This document shows, piece after piece, positions 19,159-27,697 of a DNA stretch of 64,000 bases. The position numbers and the translations under genes are program-made. Numbering within the stretch: position 1 is the first letter of the stretch; the number at the start of each line of letters is the position of its first letter. Location: positions 868,001 through 932,000 of the forward strand of contig JBGAJN010000002.1 in assembly GCA_044224905.1 (NCBI GenBank). The letters are read 5' to 3'. The notes below the pieces were generated by a model. It did not search any database. It saw only the letters and a program-made list of their open reading frames with translations, and was not told the origin of the DNA. Origin of the DNA: JBGAJN01 sp044224905 (GTDB lineage: Bacteria; Verrucomicrobiota; Verrucomicrobiia; Limisphaerales; JBGAJN01).

Positions 19159-20469
19159 TCAGCGCGCCGTTCGCATCGCTTCGGCGTGCGTGAGGATCGC
19201 CTTGTTCATCGCGGCAGCGGCTTCGGGCGAAACGCGATGGCCGCTCGGCGGATCGTTGAAGATTTCTTTCTTGGTCGTCAGCGCGTTGTAAGCCGCATAC
19301 ACGCTCGACGGCGGGCATGTCGTATCGATGAAGCCCACGGTCATAATTCCCGGAGCCTTGGTGCGCGTGGCGAAATTCACCACGTCGTAGTAGCGCACGG
19401 CGTCGACAATGTTGGCGGACGGGTTTTCACCGGTTGCGACGAATTTCGGCCAGCCATTGATGCGGCCGACTTTGAAACCCGTGTGATCGCAACCCGCGGA
19501 CACGCCGGCGGCGAAGAACGTGACGCGCGGATCGAGTCCGGCCGCTACGACGGATTGATAGCCGCCCTGGCTGCTGCCGTGGACGATCACCGTGCGGCCG
19601 TCCCATTCGGGCTGTGCGGTCAGAAAATCAATCGCCCGCACAAGCCGCAGGAACATGCCGTGGAAATAAACCGTGTCGCGTGATTCGCGGCCGCGCGCGC
19701 GGTAGTCCTTCAATTCGCCGTTCGCGAGGTCGGTGTAGAACTTGTCGGGCTGGCCGTTCGGAATGCCGTGCGCGTTGATGTCCATCCCTAGAAAATTCTT
19801 CGACGCCCAACTGATCGGTCCGCCGAGGCTGGCGCTGCGCACACCGGCTCCGTGGACCAGGAGAATGATCGGCAGGCTCTTCGGTTTCGCGCCGATCGGC
19901 CGGGCGAAGTAACCGCTCACCGGTTTGCCGATGCAGTCGGCCTGAACGTCAAACGCTTCGACTCCCTTCGTGGTCGACTTCGCCGGAGTCAGGCGCGCGT
20001 TGATCGGCACGGCGGCGAGTTTCTTTTTCTGTGCGGCCCAGAATTCGTCGAAGTCATCCGGCACGGGCAGGCTGGGCTTGATTTTCAACGGGTCAATCGC
20101 GGCACCACCCATCGCGGTGAGATTGGATTTGGCCGAGACGGGGAAGGACGCGCGGCACTGGAGGAAGCCTGGTTCGTCGAGTGTGCCCGTGACGGTCGCC
20201 GTGCCGTGCGCGAGTTTCACTTTTCCAGATTTCGGCGTCGGGAGACCGTCTTTGACAATGCTCCATGTGACCTCGGCGTCGTCGGACGGCTGTTTGTCCT
20301 TCGAGAGCTTGATAGTGAAAGTCACGGGCTCGCCCTGTTTGTAAATGGCGTCGGCGTGATCGGTCGTGACGGTGAGCGCGTAGCCGGCGGCGCGAATCGT
20401 GTTAGCCGCGAGGCAGCAGGTCGCAAGCGTCGCGACGAAAAACCACTGGCGAAAAGGGAACGTTGTCAT
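19159..20469 (-). CDS. CE7-type acetyl xylan esterase / cephalosporin-C deacetylase family protein
   Basis: A 436-residue secreted protein. Signal peptide about 1-27, an N-terminal beta-sandwich-like domain (about 28-125), then the CE7 alpha/beta-hydrolase domain. The CE7 signature is complete: RGRESRDTVYFHG (RGQ-like motif), HGSSQGG with Ser300 as nucleophile, Asp382 in GFIDTTCPPSS, and His411 in SGHR. CE7 enzymes remove acetyl groups from short xylo-oligosaccharides and similar esters. ATG 20469 is chosen because it gives a good signal peptide. It is divergent from the sulfatase gene across 104 bp, so the two may share a regulatory region. Confidence 0.9.
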   Translation of the reverse strand: MTTFPFRQWFFVATLATCCLAANTIRAAGYALTVTTDHADAIYKQGEPVTFTIKLSKDKQPSDDAEVTWSIVKDGLPTPKSGKVKLAHGTATVTGTLDEPGFLQCRASFPVSAKSNLTAMGGAAIDPLKIKPSLPVPDDFDEFWAAQKKKLAAVPINARLTPAKSTTKGVEAFDVQADCIGKPVSGYFARPIGAKPKSLPIILLVHGAGVRSASLGGPISWASKNFLGMDINAHGIPNGQPDKFYTDLANGELKDYRARGRESRDTVYFHGMFLRLVRAIDFLTAQPEWDGRTVIVHGSSQGGYQSVVAAGLDPRVTFFAAGVSAGCDHTGFKVGRINGWPKFVATGENPSANIVDAVRYYDVVNFATRTKAPGIMTVGFIDTTCPPSSVYAAYNALTTKKEIFNDPPSGHRVSPEAAAAMNKAILTHAEAMRTAR

Positions 20470-20573
20470 GCCGAATTGGAGTTCGTTTCCGGCGCTGAAC
20501 GCAAGCACGTTTCTGCGTAGGCGAATGAGAGCCGGCTTGCGGTGCGTTCGGTAGCCCCGCTAGTCTTCGCCGC

Positions 20574-22112
20574 ATGAAATCCCTTCGTGTTCTGGGCTCG
20601 CTGATTGGCGCAGTTCTCTTCTCGTTTGCGCCGCTGATCAATGCGGCGGACAAACCCAATTTCATCGTCATCAACATCGATGACATGGGCTACGCGGACA
20701 TCGGGCCATTCGGCTCGAAGCTCAATCGCACGCCGAACCTCGACCGCATGGCGAAAGAAGGGCGCAAGCTCACGTGCTTCTACGCCGCGCCCGTTTGCTC
20801 GCCGTCGCGCTCGGCGTTGATGACCGGTTGCTATCCGAAGCGCGTGCTGCCGATTCCGGGCGTGCTCTTTCCGGGCGCGGCGGTCGGGCTGAATCCCAGC
20901 GAGCGCACTGTGGCGGAGCTGTTGAAGGAAGTTGGGTACGCGACCGCCTGCATCGGCAAGTGGCACCTCGGCGATCAACCGGAGTTTCTCCCCACGGCGC
21001 GGGGCTTCGACTACTACCTTGGCATCCCTTACTCGAACGACATGGGCACGCGCGCGGAAGGTTCCAAGAGCGATCTCGGTGTGCCGATTCCCGCTACCGT
21101 GCCTACTGCGGCAGCGGCTGCTACGAAAGCCGCGCAAGGCGACGACGAAACCGGCCTCAAAGGCAACAACCAACCTCCATTGCCGCTCGTCGAGAATCAC
21201 AAAGTTATTGCGCGCGTGAAGCAGGACGAGCAGCAGGCCATCGTGGAGACCTACACGACCGCGGCGCTCAAGTTTATCAAGACCAACGCGGGCAAGCCCT
21301 TTTTCCTCTACCTGCCGCACAACGCAGTGCATTTTCCGCTCTATCCCGGCAAGAAGTGGGCCGGCAAATCCCCCAATGGCCTCTACAGTGACTGGGTGGA
21401 GGAAGTGGATTGGAGCGTCGGCCAGGTGCTCGACACGTTGCGCGAGCTCAAGCTCGATTCGAAGACGCTTGTGATCTTCACCACCGACAACGGCGGCACG
21501 CAGCGCGCGGTGAACGCGCCTTTGCGTGGCTTCAAAGGCAGCACGTGGGAAGGTGGCATGCGCGTGCCGACGATTGCCTGGTGGCCGGGGAAGATTCCCG
21601 CCGGCACGTCGAGCGATGCGATCACCGGGATGTTCGATGTGTTGCCAACGCTGGTGAAACTTGCCGGCGGCAAAGTGCCGAGCGATCGCAAGATCGACGG
21701 CGGCGACATCTGGCCGGTGCTCGTTGGCGACGCGGGTGCGAAATCGCCGCACGACGTGTTCTATTTCTTCCGTGGCTTCAAACTCGAAGCCGTCCGCAGC
21801 GGTCCGTGGAAACTGCATCTCAGCGCGGCCGATCGTGCGCCGGCGAAAAACGCAAAGAATAAGGGCGGCGCCAAAGGCGCAACTGACGGTGTGCAACTCT
21901 ACAACCTCGACTCGGACATCGGTGAATCGCAGAACGTCGCCGAAGCTAATCCAGATGTGGTCAAACGCCTGCGTGCCGTTGCTGATGCCATGAAGGACGA
22001 TCTTGGTTTGGACGGTGTCGGACTCGGCGTGCGTCCGCTGGGACGCGTGGCGAATCCGCAACCGCTTATCAGCAAGGATGGAAAAATCCGTGCTGGCTTT
22101 GCGCCGAATTGA
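20574..22112 (+). CDS. secreted type I sulfatase
   Basis: A 512-residue arylsulfatase-family enzyme with a signal peptide (about 1-25). The active-site motif C-S-P-S-R is at 75-79 in APVCSPSRSALMTG; Cys75 would be converted to formylglycine by an anaerobic or aerobic maturase not encoded in this window. Metal-binding residues are in INIDDMGYADIGPFG near the N-terminus and in FTTDNGG. Such enzymes release sulfate from polysaccharides or small sulfate esters in the periplasm or outside. Together with the neighbouring esterases it suggests breakdown of decorated plant or algal glycans (inference). Confidence 0.93.
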   Translation: MKSLRVLGSLIGAVLFSFAPLINAADKPNFIVINIDDMGYADIGPFGSKLNRTPNLDRMAKEGRKLTCFYAAPVCSPSRSALMTGCYPKRVLPIPGVLFPGAAVGLNPSERTVAELLKEVGYATACIGKWHLGDQPEFLPTARGFDYYLGIPYSNDMGTRAEGSKSDLGVPIPATVPTAAAAATKAAQGDDETGLKGNNQPPLPLVENHKVIARVKQDEQQAIVETYTTAALKFIKTNAGKPFFLYLPHNAVHFPLYPGKKWAGKSPNGLYSDWVEEVDWSVGQVLDTLRELKLDSKTLVIFTTDNGGTQRAVNAPLRGFKGSTWEGGMRVPTIAWWPGKIPAGTSSDAITGMFDVLPTLVKLAGGKVPSDRKIDGGDIWPVLVGDAGAKSPHDVFYFFRGFKLEAVRSGPWKLHLSAADRAPAKNAKNKGGAKGATDGVQLYNLDSDIGESQNVAEANPDVVKRLRAVADAMKDDLGLDGVGLGVRPLGRVANPQPLISKDGKIRAGFAPN

Positions 22113-22282
22113 TCGGCGAATAACCTTTCTGCGCGGCAGTCGCGCACGGGTGTGTCATCTGGACTCGCCGAGTGAGAACTTTTTTCTCAAGCCACGTCTC
22201 ACCTTCACTGGGCCGGCGGTAATTCATCGTTAAATTCGCGGGTTTTTCGCGCTCGCGGCGCTTTCCCACCCTCGCTCTGTGC

Positions 22283-22298
22283 TGGCACGGATCTTGTA
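22283..22298 (+). promoter_or_regulatory. sigma-54-type promoter candidate for hsp20
   Basis: TGGCACG at 22283-22289, four bases, then TTGTA at 22294-22298 matches the -24/-12 consensus (TGGCACG-N4-TTGCW) except for one T in place of C in the -12 element. It is preceded by C, also favoured. The predicted transcript would start near 22310, about 80 bp before the Hsp20 start codon. No activator binding site was identified. Confidence 0.5.
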
Positions 22299-22389
22299 GA
22301 TGCATTGATAGAATTAAATCCGCGGAGCGGGCGAACTGGCAGAGCCGCTCAGCGGGCGAACTAAGACTGCCAAAACCAGAAAAGAAGTT

Positions 22390-22845
22390 ATGAATGCAAT
22401 TACCCGTTGGGATCCGTTCAAAGAAATGGAAGAAATGAACCGTCGTCTGTCCTCGATCTTCGGCCTCGCGCCGGCACGGACGGCGAATGGCCAGGAAGAG
22501 ACCATGACCGTGGCGCAATGGTCGCCGCTCGTGGACATCACCGAAGACGATCACGAATACCTCATCAAGGCCGAGTTGCCTGAAGTGAAGAAGGAAGACG
22601 TCAAAGTCACCGTCGAAAACGGCACGCTCGCCATCACCGGCGAGCGCAAGTTCGAGAAGGAAGAGAAGAGCAAAAAGTATCATCGCATCGAACGCTCCTA
22701 TGGCAGCTTCGTACGCAGCTTCTCGGTCCCGGATGACGCCGACGACTCGAAAGTGAACGCAGAGTTCAAGGATGGCGTGCTCAAGGTCCGCCTCGTGAAG
22801 AGCGAGAAGGCCAAGCCTAAATCCATCGAAGTCAAAGTCGCGTAA
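22390..22845 (+). CDS. small heat-shock protein, Hsp20/alpha-crystallin family
   Basis: A 151-residue cytoplasmic chaperone that holds unfolded proteins during stress. The N-terminus (NAITRWDPFKEMEEMNRRL) is the usual Hsp20 arm; the alpha-crystallin domain spans about 38-140, with PLVDITEDDHEYLIKAELP and the A-x-x-x-x-G-V-L motif as FKDGVLKVRL. The C-terminal tail ends with IEVKVA, an I-x-V anchoring motif. It is preceded by a sigma-54-like element and followed by a hairpin and then, 105 bp on, by a Do-type protease; chaperone and protease probably form one stress unit. Confidence 0.95.
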   Translation: MNAITRWDPFKEMEEMNRRLSSIFGLAPARTANGQEETMTVAQWSPLVDITEDDHEYLIKAELPEVKKEDVKVTVENGTLAITGERKFEKEEKSKKYHRIERSYGSFVRSFSVPDDADDSKVNAEFKDGVLKVRLVKSEKAKPKSIEVKVA

Positions 22846-22863
22846 ACCACTGTCTCCAACGGG

Positions 22864-22894
22864 TTCGGGTGTCGGCATCGGGCCGGCACCCGAA
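22864..22894 (+). terminator. hairpin after hsp20
   Basis: A 13-bp stem with one G-T wobble (TTCGGGTGTCGGC / GCCGGCACCCGAA) and a 5-nt loop lies 19 bp after the Hsp20 stop. There is no U-run, so it could be a partial terminator or an mRNA-stabilising structure between hsp20 and the protease gene. Confidence 0.45.
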
Positions 22895-22950
22895 TCGTCG
22901 GTTGCAGGGTTGTTCAACCGGGTTTCTATTCGCAAAGAGAGGAAAATTAT

Positions 22951-24456
22951 ATGAAAGCTAGTTCGAACCTGTTTGTGCGTTTCAGTCTGGCGACGGTGTT
23001 GGGAGTTATTTTCTATTTCGTCGCCAATCATCGGAGCGAAAGCGCGAACGCCGCTCCGAAACTTCATCTGCAGGAAACTGCAATCACCAAGGACACGAAG
23101 TCGGCAACCAGCTTTGCGCCCGTCATCAAGAAGGCCGCGCCGAGCGTGGTCAACATTTACACCACCAAGGTCGTGAAACAGCGACAGATGATGTCGCCAT
23201 TCGAGATGGATCCCTTCTTCCGACGGTTTTTCGGCGACGATGCTGAGGGCCAGCGCGACGGTCGTACGCAGACGCGCAAAGAGCAGAGTCTCGGCTCTGG
23301 CGTCATTGTCTCGGACGACGGTTACATTCTCACGGCCAGCCACGTGGTTGACGGCGCGGACGAAGTGAAAGTCGCGTTGGCGAACGATCATCAGGAGTTC
23401 AACGCAAAGGTCGTCGGTAACGATCCGCAAACTGACATCGCTGTGATCAAGGTCGACGCCAAATCTCTTCCTGCGATCACCGTTACGGACAGCGACAAAC
23501 TCGAAGTGGGCGATCGCGTGCTCGCGATTGGCAATCCGTTCGGCGTTGGTCAAACCGTGACGAGTGGCATTATCAGCGCCACCGGCCGCGGTGGTTTTGG
23601 CATTGTTGATTACGAGGATTTCCTCCAGACCGACGCGTCGATTAATCCGGGCAACTCTGGCGGCGCACTCGTGGATGCCGAAGGTCGTTTGGTCGGAATC
23701 AACACGGCCATTCTCAGCCGCAGCGGCGGTTCGCAAGGCGTCGGCTTTGCGGTGCCGGTGAATCTCGCGCGCAACATTATGGATCGCTTGATCACCGATG
23801 GAAAAATTACGCGCGGTTATCTCGGCGTGATGATTCAGCCGGTCACGCCCGATCTCGCGAAAGAGTTCAAACTCGGCGACCGCACCGGTGCGCTCGTCGG
23901 CGAAGTCACGGCGAAATCTCCTGCGGCGTCAGCGGGCTTGAAGGAAGGCGACGTGATCATTGAGTTCAACGGCAAGAAAGTTCGCGACAGCCGAAATCTC
24001 CGTCTCATGGTTTCGCAGACCGCGCCCAAGACCACTGCCAACGTGAAGCTCATCCGCGACGGCAAGGAGAAGAGTCTCTCCGTGACGTTGGGTGAGCTTC
24101 CGAGCGAGAAGCTCATGAGTTCGCGCGGCCGTTCTGAACGCGATCTCGGCGCCAAGGGTGAAGCGCTCGACGGCGTGGAGGTTACGGATCTGAACACGCG
24201 CTGGCGGCGTCAGTTTAATCTGCCATCTGGAATCCACGGTGCCTTGGTGACTGATGTTGATCCGGAATCCGCAGCCGCCTCGGCGGGATTGCGGCAAGGC
24301 GACGTGATTTTGGAAATCAATCGCCGGCCCGTGAAAAGCGCCGACGATGCGATCGATCTTAGTCGCGACGCGAAGGGCGGGCGCGTATTGCTGCGTGTTT
24401 ACAGTCAGGGCGGAAGCCGCTACGTGATCATTGGTCCGCAACAATCACGACGCTGA
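22951..24456 (+). CDS. degP: Do/HtrA-family periplasmic serine protease
   Basis: A 501-residue protein with an N-terminal membrane or signal segment (about 10-24), a trypsin-like protease domain and two PDZ domains (about 275-370 and 400-490). The catalytic triad is His131 (TASHVVDG), Asp162 (TDIAVIKVD) and Ser236 (NPGNSGGAL). A flexible loop (about 74-112) precedes the protease core, as in DegP/DegQ. Such proteins degrade or refold damaged envelope proteins. A good ribosome site, GAGAGGA, lies about 8 bp before the ATG. Assigned to degP/htrA by architecture; degQ or mucD-type naming is equally possible. Confidence 0.93.
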   Translation: MKASSNLFVRFSLATVLGVIFYFVANHRSESANAAPKLHLQETAITKDTKSATSFAPVIKKAAPSVVNIYTTKVVKQRQMMSPFEMDPFFRRFFGDDAEGQRDGRTQTRKEQSLGSGVIVSDDGYILTASHVVDGADEVKVALANDHQEFNAKVVGNDPQTDIAVIKVDAKSLPAITVTDSDKLEVGDRVLAIGNPFGVGQTVTSGIISATGRGGFGIVDYEDFLQTDASINPGNSGGALVDAEGRLVGINTAILSRSGGSQGVGFAVPVNLARNIMDRLITDGKITRGYLGVMIQPVTPDLAKEFKLGDRTGALVGEVTAKSPAASAGLKEGDVIIEFNGKKVRDSRNLRLMVSQTAPKTTANVKLIRDGKEKSLSVTLGELPSEKLMSSRGRSERDLGAKGEALDGVEVTDLNTRWRRQFNLPSGIHGALVTDVDPESAAASAGLRQGDVILEINRRPVKSADDAIDLSRDAKGGRVLLRVYSQGGSRYVIIGPQQSRR

Positions 24457-24481
24457 GTGCGCGAGAACAATTCGGGAAAAA

Positions 24482-24515
24482 GCGGCGCGGAGTGCGTGTT
24501 TGAGCTCCGCGCCGC
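24482..24515. terminator. bidirectional rho-independent terminator
   Basis: A perfect 11-bp stem (GCGGCGCGGAG / CTCCGCGCCGC) with a 12-nt loop sits between two convergent genes. An A-run (GGGAAAAAG) precedes it and a T-run (GGCTTTTTGG) follows, so it can terminate transcription from both sides. Confidence 0.85.
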
Positions 24516-24540
24516 CAGGCTTTTTGGACGAACGACGAGA

Positions 24541-25998
24541 CTACGCAGAGTAGTCCAGGTAGACGGTCTTGATCTTCGAATAGAAATCGATCGCGCCGGC
24601 GCCTTGTTCCTTGAAGGAATCGGTGCTGGATTTTTTCACGCCGCCAAACGGCGCCTGCAGCGCGAGGCCGGTTGAAATCTGATTCACCTTCACCACGCCC
24701 GCTTCGATGCGTTCGGTGTAGCGCATGGCCTTCGTGAAATCGCGCGTGACGATGCTCGCGCTGAGGCCGACGTCCACGCTGTTCGCCACGGTGATCGCTT
24801 CGTCGAAGTTCTCCACGGGAATGATGCCGACCACGGGGCCGAACACTTCCTCACACGCGATGCGCGCGGTGGGCTTCACGTTGCCGAGCACCGTGGGCTG
24901 CATGAAATATCCGTGGGCGAGATCGCCGTCGGTGAGACGCGCGCCGCCGAAGAGGAGGGATGCGCCTTCCTTTTGCGCGATTTGTACGTAGTTCAAATTG
25001 CCGTCGAGCTGAGCCTTGCTCACCGCCGGGCCCATTGTGACGCCGGCCTTCAGACCATTACCCACAACAATCGCCTTGGCCTTCTCAATGAGCTTGGTTG
25101 CGAACGCATCGGCGACGCCGCGTTCAACGATGACACGACTCGTCGCGGTGCAAGCCTGACCCGTGAGGCCGAAGCCGGCGATGGCCACGAGCTTCGCGGC
25201 GAGATCGAGGTCGGCATCAGCGAGGACGATGGTCGGATTCTTTCCGCCCATTTCCATCTGCGCACGAGCCATGCGCGGTGCGAGCTGTTGATAAATCTGT
25301 GAACCGACGCCGTACGACCCGGTGAACGAAAGCGCGACGACGTCGGGATTGGTCGCCAGTTCGCCGCCGACCGCGCGGCCGTCGCCGGTGACCACGTTGA
25401 GCACGCCTTTTGGCAGGCCGGCATCGGTGAGGATCTTCGCGAGTTCGCAGGTGAGCGCGGGCGCTTGCGAAGCTGGTTTGATGATGACGGCGTTGCCGCT
25501 CAGGAGCGCGGGCGCCATCTTCCAGGCAGGAATCGCGATCGGGAAATTCCACGGCGTAATGAGCGCGACTACGCCGAGCGGTTCGCGACGTGTGTAGAGC
25601 AACTGGCTCGGCAAATCGTGCGGGATGGTTTGCCCGCCGAGTTGGTAACCGAGACCGCCGAAGAAACGGAAAATGTCCGCGGTGCGTTGCACTTCACCGG
25701 TGGCTTCGGCGAGGGTTTTGCCTTCCTCGCGCGTGAGCAGTTCGGCGAGCTCGGACTTTCGGCTCTCGATGAGCTGCGACGTCTTGCTCAGCACGCGTCC
25801 GCGCGCGACCGACGTTTGCGCCGCCCAACCGGGGAACGCCGCCGTGGCCGCTGCAATGGCCGCCAGCGCGTCTTCGCGTCCGCCCTGCGGATATTGTGAA
25901 ACGATCTCGCGCGTGTCGGCTGGGTTGTGGTTTTGGAACGTTTGTCCGGACTTCGCGGTCAACCATTCGCCGCCGATGAAATTTTGGTACGTCTTCAT
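24541..25998 (-). CDS. NAD(P)-dependent aldehyde dehydrogenase
   Basis: A 485-residue soluble ALDH-superfamily enzyme oxidising an aldehyde to a carboxylate. The cofactor-binding core has PWNFPIAIPAWK and SFTGSYGVG; the general base is Glu249 in MEMGGKNP and the nucleophile Cys283 in GQACTATSRV. The context C-T-A-T-S-R around the cysteine resembles alpha-ketoglutaric semialdehyde dehydrogenases, which work at the end of sugar-acid or hydroxyproline catabolism, but succinate-semialdehyde or other substrates cannot be excluded. The gene is transcribed alone. Confidence 0.9.
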   Translation of the reverse strand: MKTYQNFIGGEWLTAKSGQTFQNHNPADTREIVSQYPQGGREDALAAIAAATAAFPGWAAQTSVARGRVLSKTSQLIESRKSELAELLTREEGKTLAEATGEVQRTADIFRFFGGLGYQLGGQTIPHDLPSQLLYTRREPLGVVALITPWNFPIAIPAWKMAPALLSGNAVIIKPASQAPALTCELAKILTDAGLPKGVLNVVTGDGRAVGGELATNPDVVALSFTGSYGVGSQIYQQLAPRMARAQMEMGGKNPTIVLADADLDLAAKLVAIAGFGLTGQACTATSRVIVERGVADAFATKLIEKAKAIVVGNGLKAGVTMGPAVSKAQLDGNLNYVQIAQKEGASLLFGGARLTDGDLAHGYFMQPTVLGNVKPTARIACEEVFGPVVGIIPVENFDEAITVANSVDVGLSASIVTRDFTKAMRYTERIEAGVVKVNQISTGLALQAPFGGVKKSSTDSFKEQGAGAIDFYSKIKTVYLDYSA

Positions 25999-26134
25999 TT
26001 GTTCAAAGTGGCCGACAGCATGACGCCAATCCGTCGGGAGAGAAATCCTTTTTCACGAGCTCGGCGGAACGACAACGCATCGTTCGTGGACAATTTGCTT
26101 GAGGCGCGGGGAAGCGGCCACTTTAATTTCCGCC

Positions 26135-27667
26135 ATGAGCGCCCCAGAACCGATCTTGATCGCGAAATCCGCGACCGACCTCTTCCTGCTTCCGCAAATG
26201 GCGAATCGCCACGGCCTGATCGCGGGCGCAACCGGCACGGGCAAGACGGTCACGCTGCAGGTGCTCGCGGAAAGTTTCAGCAACCTTGGCGTGCCCGTGT
26301 TCATGGCCGATGTGAAGGGCGACCTCTCCGGCATCAGTCAGCCGGGTGGTGCGTCGCCGAAAATTCAGGAGCGCATCAAACAACTCAAGATCGACGGCTT
26401 CAGCTTCGCGGCCAGCCCAGTGACGTTCTGGGACGTGTTCGGCGAGAACGGTCATCCGGTGCGCGCGACGATCTCCGAGATGGGCCCCGTGTTGCTCGGA
26501 CGACTGCTGCAATTGAATGACACGCAGGAAGGCGTGTTGAACCTCGTGTTCAAGATTGCGGACGATCAAGGGATGCTCTTGCTCGACGTGAAGGATCTGC
26601 GGGCGATGCTGCAATTCGTCGGCGAGAGCGCTGCGCAGTTCACGACCGAGTATGGAAATATTTCCGCAGCGAGCATCGGCGCGATCCAACGCAACCTGCT
26701 CGCGCTCGAACAACAGGGTGCGGACAAGTTCTTTGCCGAGCCGGCGTTGAACTTTGATGATTTCCTCCAGACTGATCCGCAGGGACGCGGCGTGATTAAT
26801 ATCCTCGCGGCGGACAAGCTGATGATGGCGCCGAAAGTTTATGCGACATTCCTCCTCTGGATGCTTTCGGAACTTTACGAGCGCTTTCCGGAAATCGGCG
26901 ACCAGCCCAAGCCCAAGCTCGTCTTTTTCTTCGATGAGGCGCACTTGCTTTTCAACGACATCCCGCCCGCGTTGCTCGAGAAGATCGAGCAGGTCATCCG
27001 TCTCGTGCGCTCCAAGGGCGTGGGCGTTTATTTCGTGACGCAGAATCCACGCGATCTGCCGGACAATGTGCTGGGCCAGCTCGGCAACCGCATTCAACAC
27101 GCGTTGCGCGCCTTCACGCCGCGCGATCAAAGGGCCGTCAAAGCCGCCGCGGAAACGTTTCGCGTCAATCCGAAGCTGGATACCGAAGCGGTGCTCACCG
27201 AACTGGGCGTGGGCGAGGCGCTCGTCTCGTTGCTTGATGAACGTGGCCAGCCAGGCGTGGTGGAACGGGCGTTCATCTGCCCGCCGCGCGCACAAGTCGG
27301 CGCCATTCGGCCCGAGCAACGGAAGCAAGTCATCGAGAGCTCGCTGGTGTTCGGCACGTACGAAAAAATCGTCGACCGCGAATCGGCGTATGAGCGATTG
27401 AAGGGTGTGCATGCCCAGGCCGCGCCTCAGGCAGCGGCGGCTCGTCCGACGGCAGCACCGGATCGTTTCACTCCGCCGGCACCGCAACCGGCGGCTGAGA
27501 GCAAGTCGTCATTCTTCGGTTCGATTTTCTCGAGTTCCAGTCGCAGCGACAGCATCGCCACCGCGATGGCGAAGAGTGCCGTGCGCACCATCGGTAGCAC
27601 CGTTGGCCGCGAGATCGTGCGCGGTTTGATGGGCTCCATCTTCGGTGGCGGCGGCCGGCGGCGGTGA
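26135..27667 (+). CDS. HerA-like ATPase, DUF853 family
   Basis: A 510-residue P-loop ATPase of the FtsK/HerA fold. Walker A is GATGTGKT at 31-38, Walker B is KLVFFFDEAH with the acidic pair at 267-268, and the sensor-like GVYFVTQNPRDLPDNVLGQLGNRIQH follows in the usual place (shown here as motif text about 285-310). The C-terminus is an Ala/Pro-rich linker and then a Gly/Arg tail. DUF853 proteins are widespread and poorly characterised; helicase or DNA-pumping activity is inferred only from the fold. An upstream TTG in frame is less likely than the ATG at 26135. UPF0261 follows 30 bp later. Confidence 0.88.
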   Translation: MSAPEPILIAKSATDLFLLPQMANRHGLIAGATGTGKTVTLQVLAESFSNLGVPVFMADVKGDLSGISQPGGASPKIQERIKQLKIDGFSFAASPVTFWDVFGENGHPVRATISEMGPVLLGRLLQLNDTQEGVLNLVFKIADDQGMLLLDVKDLRAMLQFVGESAAQFTTEYGNISAASIGAIQRNLLALEQQGADKFFAEPALNFDDFLQTDPQGRGVINILAADKLMMAPKVYATFLLWMLSELYERFPEIGDQPKPKLVFFFDEAHLLFNDIPPALLEKIEQVIRLVRSKGVGVYFVTQNPRDLPDNVLGQLGNRIQHALRAFTPRDQRAVKAAAETFRVNPKLDTEAVLTELGVGEALVSLLDERGQPGVVERAFICPPRAQVGAIRPEQRKQVIESSLVFGTYEKIVDRESAYERLKGVHAQAAPQAAAARPTAAPDRFTPPAPQPAAESKSSFFGSIFSSSSRSDSIATAMAKSAVRTIGSTVGREIVRGLMGSIFGGGGRRR

Positions 27668-27697
27668 GTCGGTAAATCTTCAATCACTTTTCAACGC

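Noticed and set aside
20466..22061. Long minus-strand frame opposite the sulfatase.
   Set aside because: Shadow of the sulfatase; the arginine- and histidine-rich product has no family features, whereas the sulfatase motifs are complete.
26123..27487. Minus-strand frame opposite the HerA-like gene.
   Set aside because: Antisense shadow of a well-supported gene.
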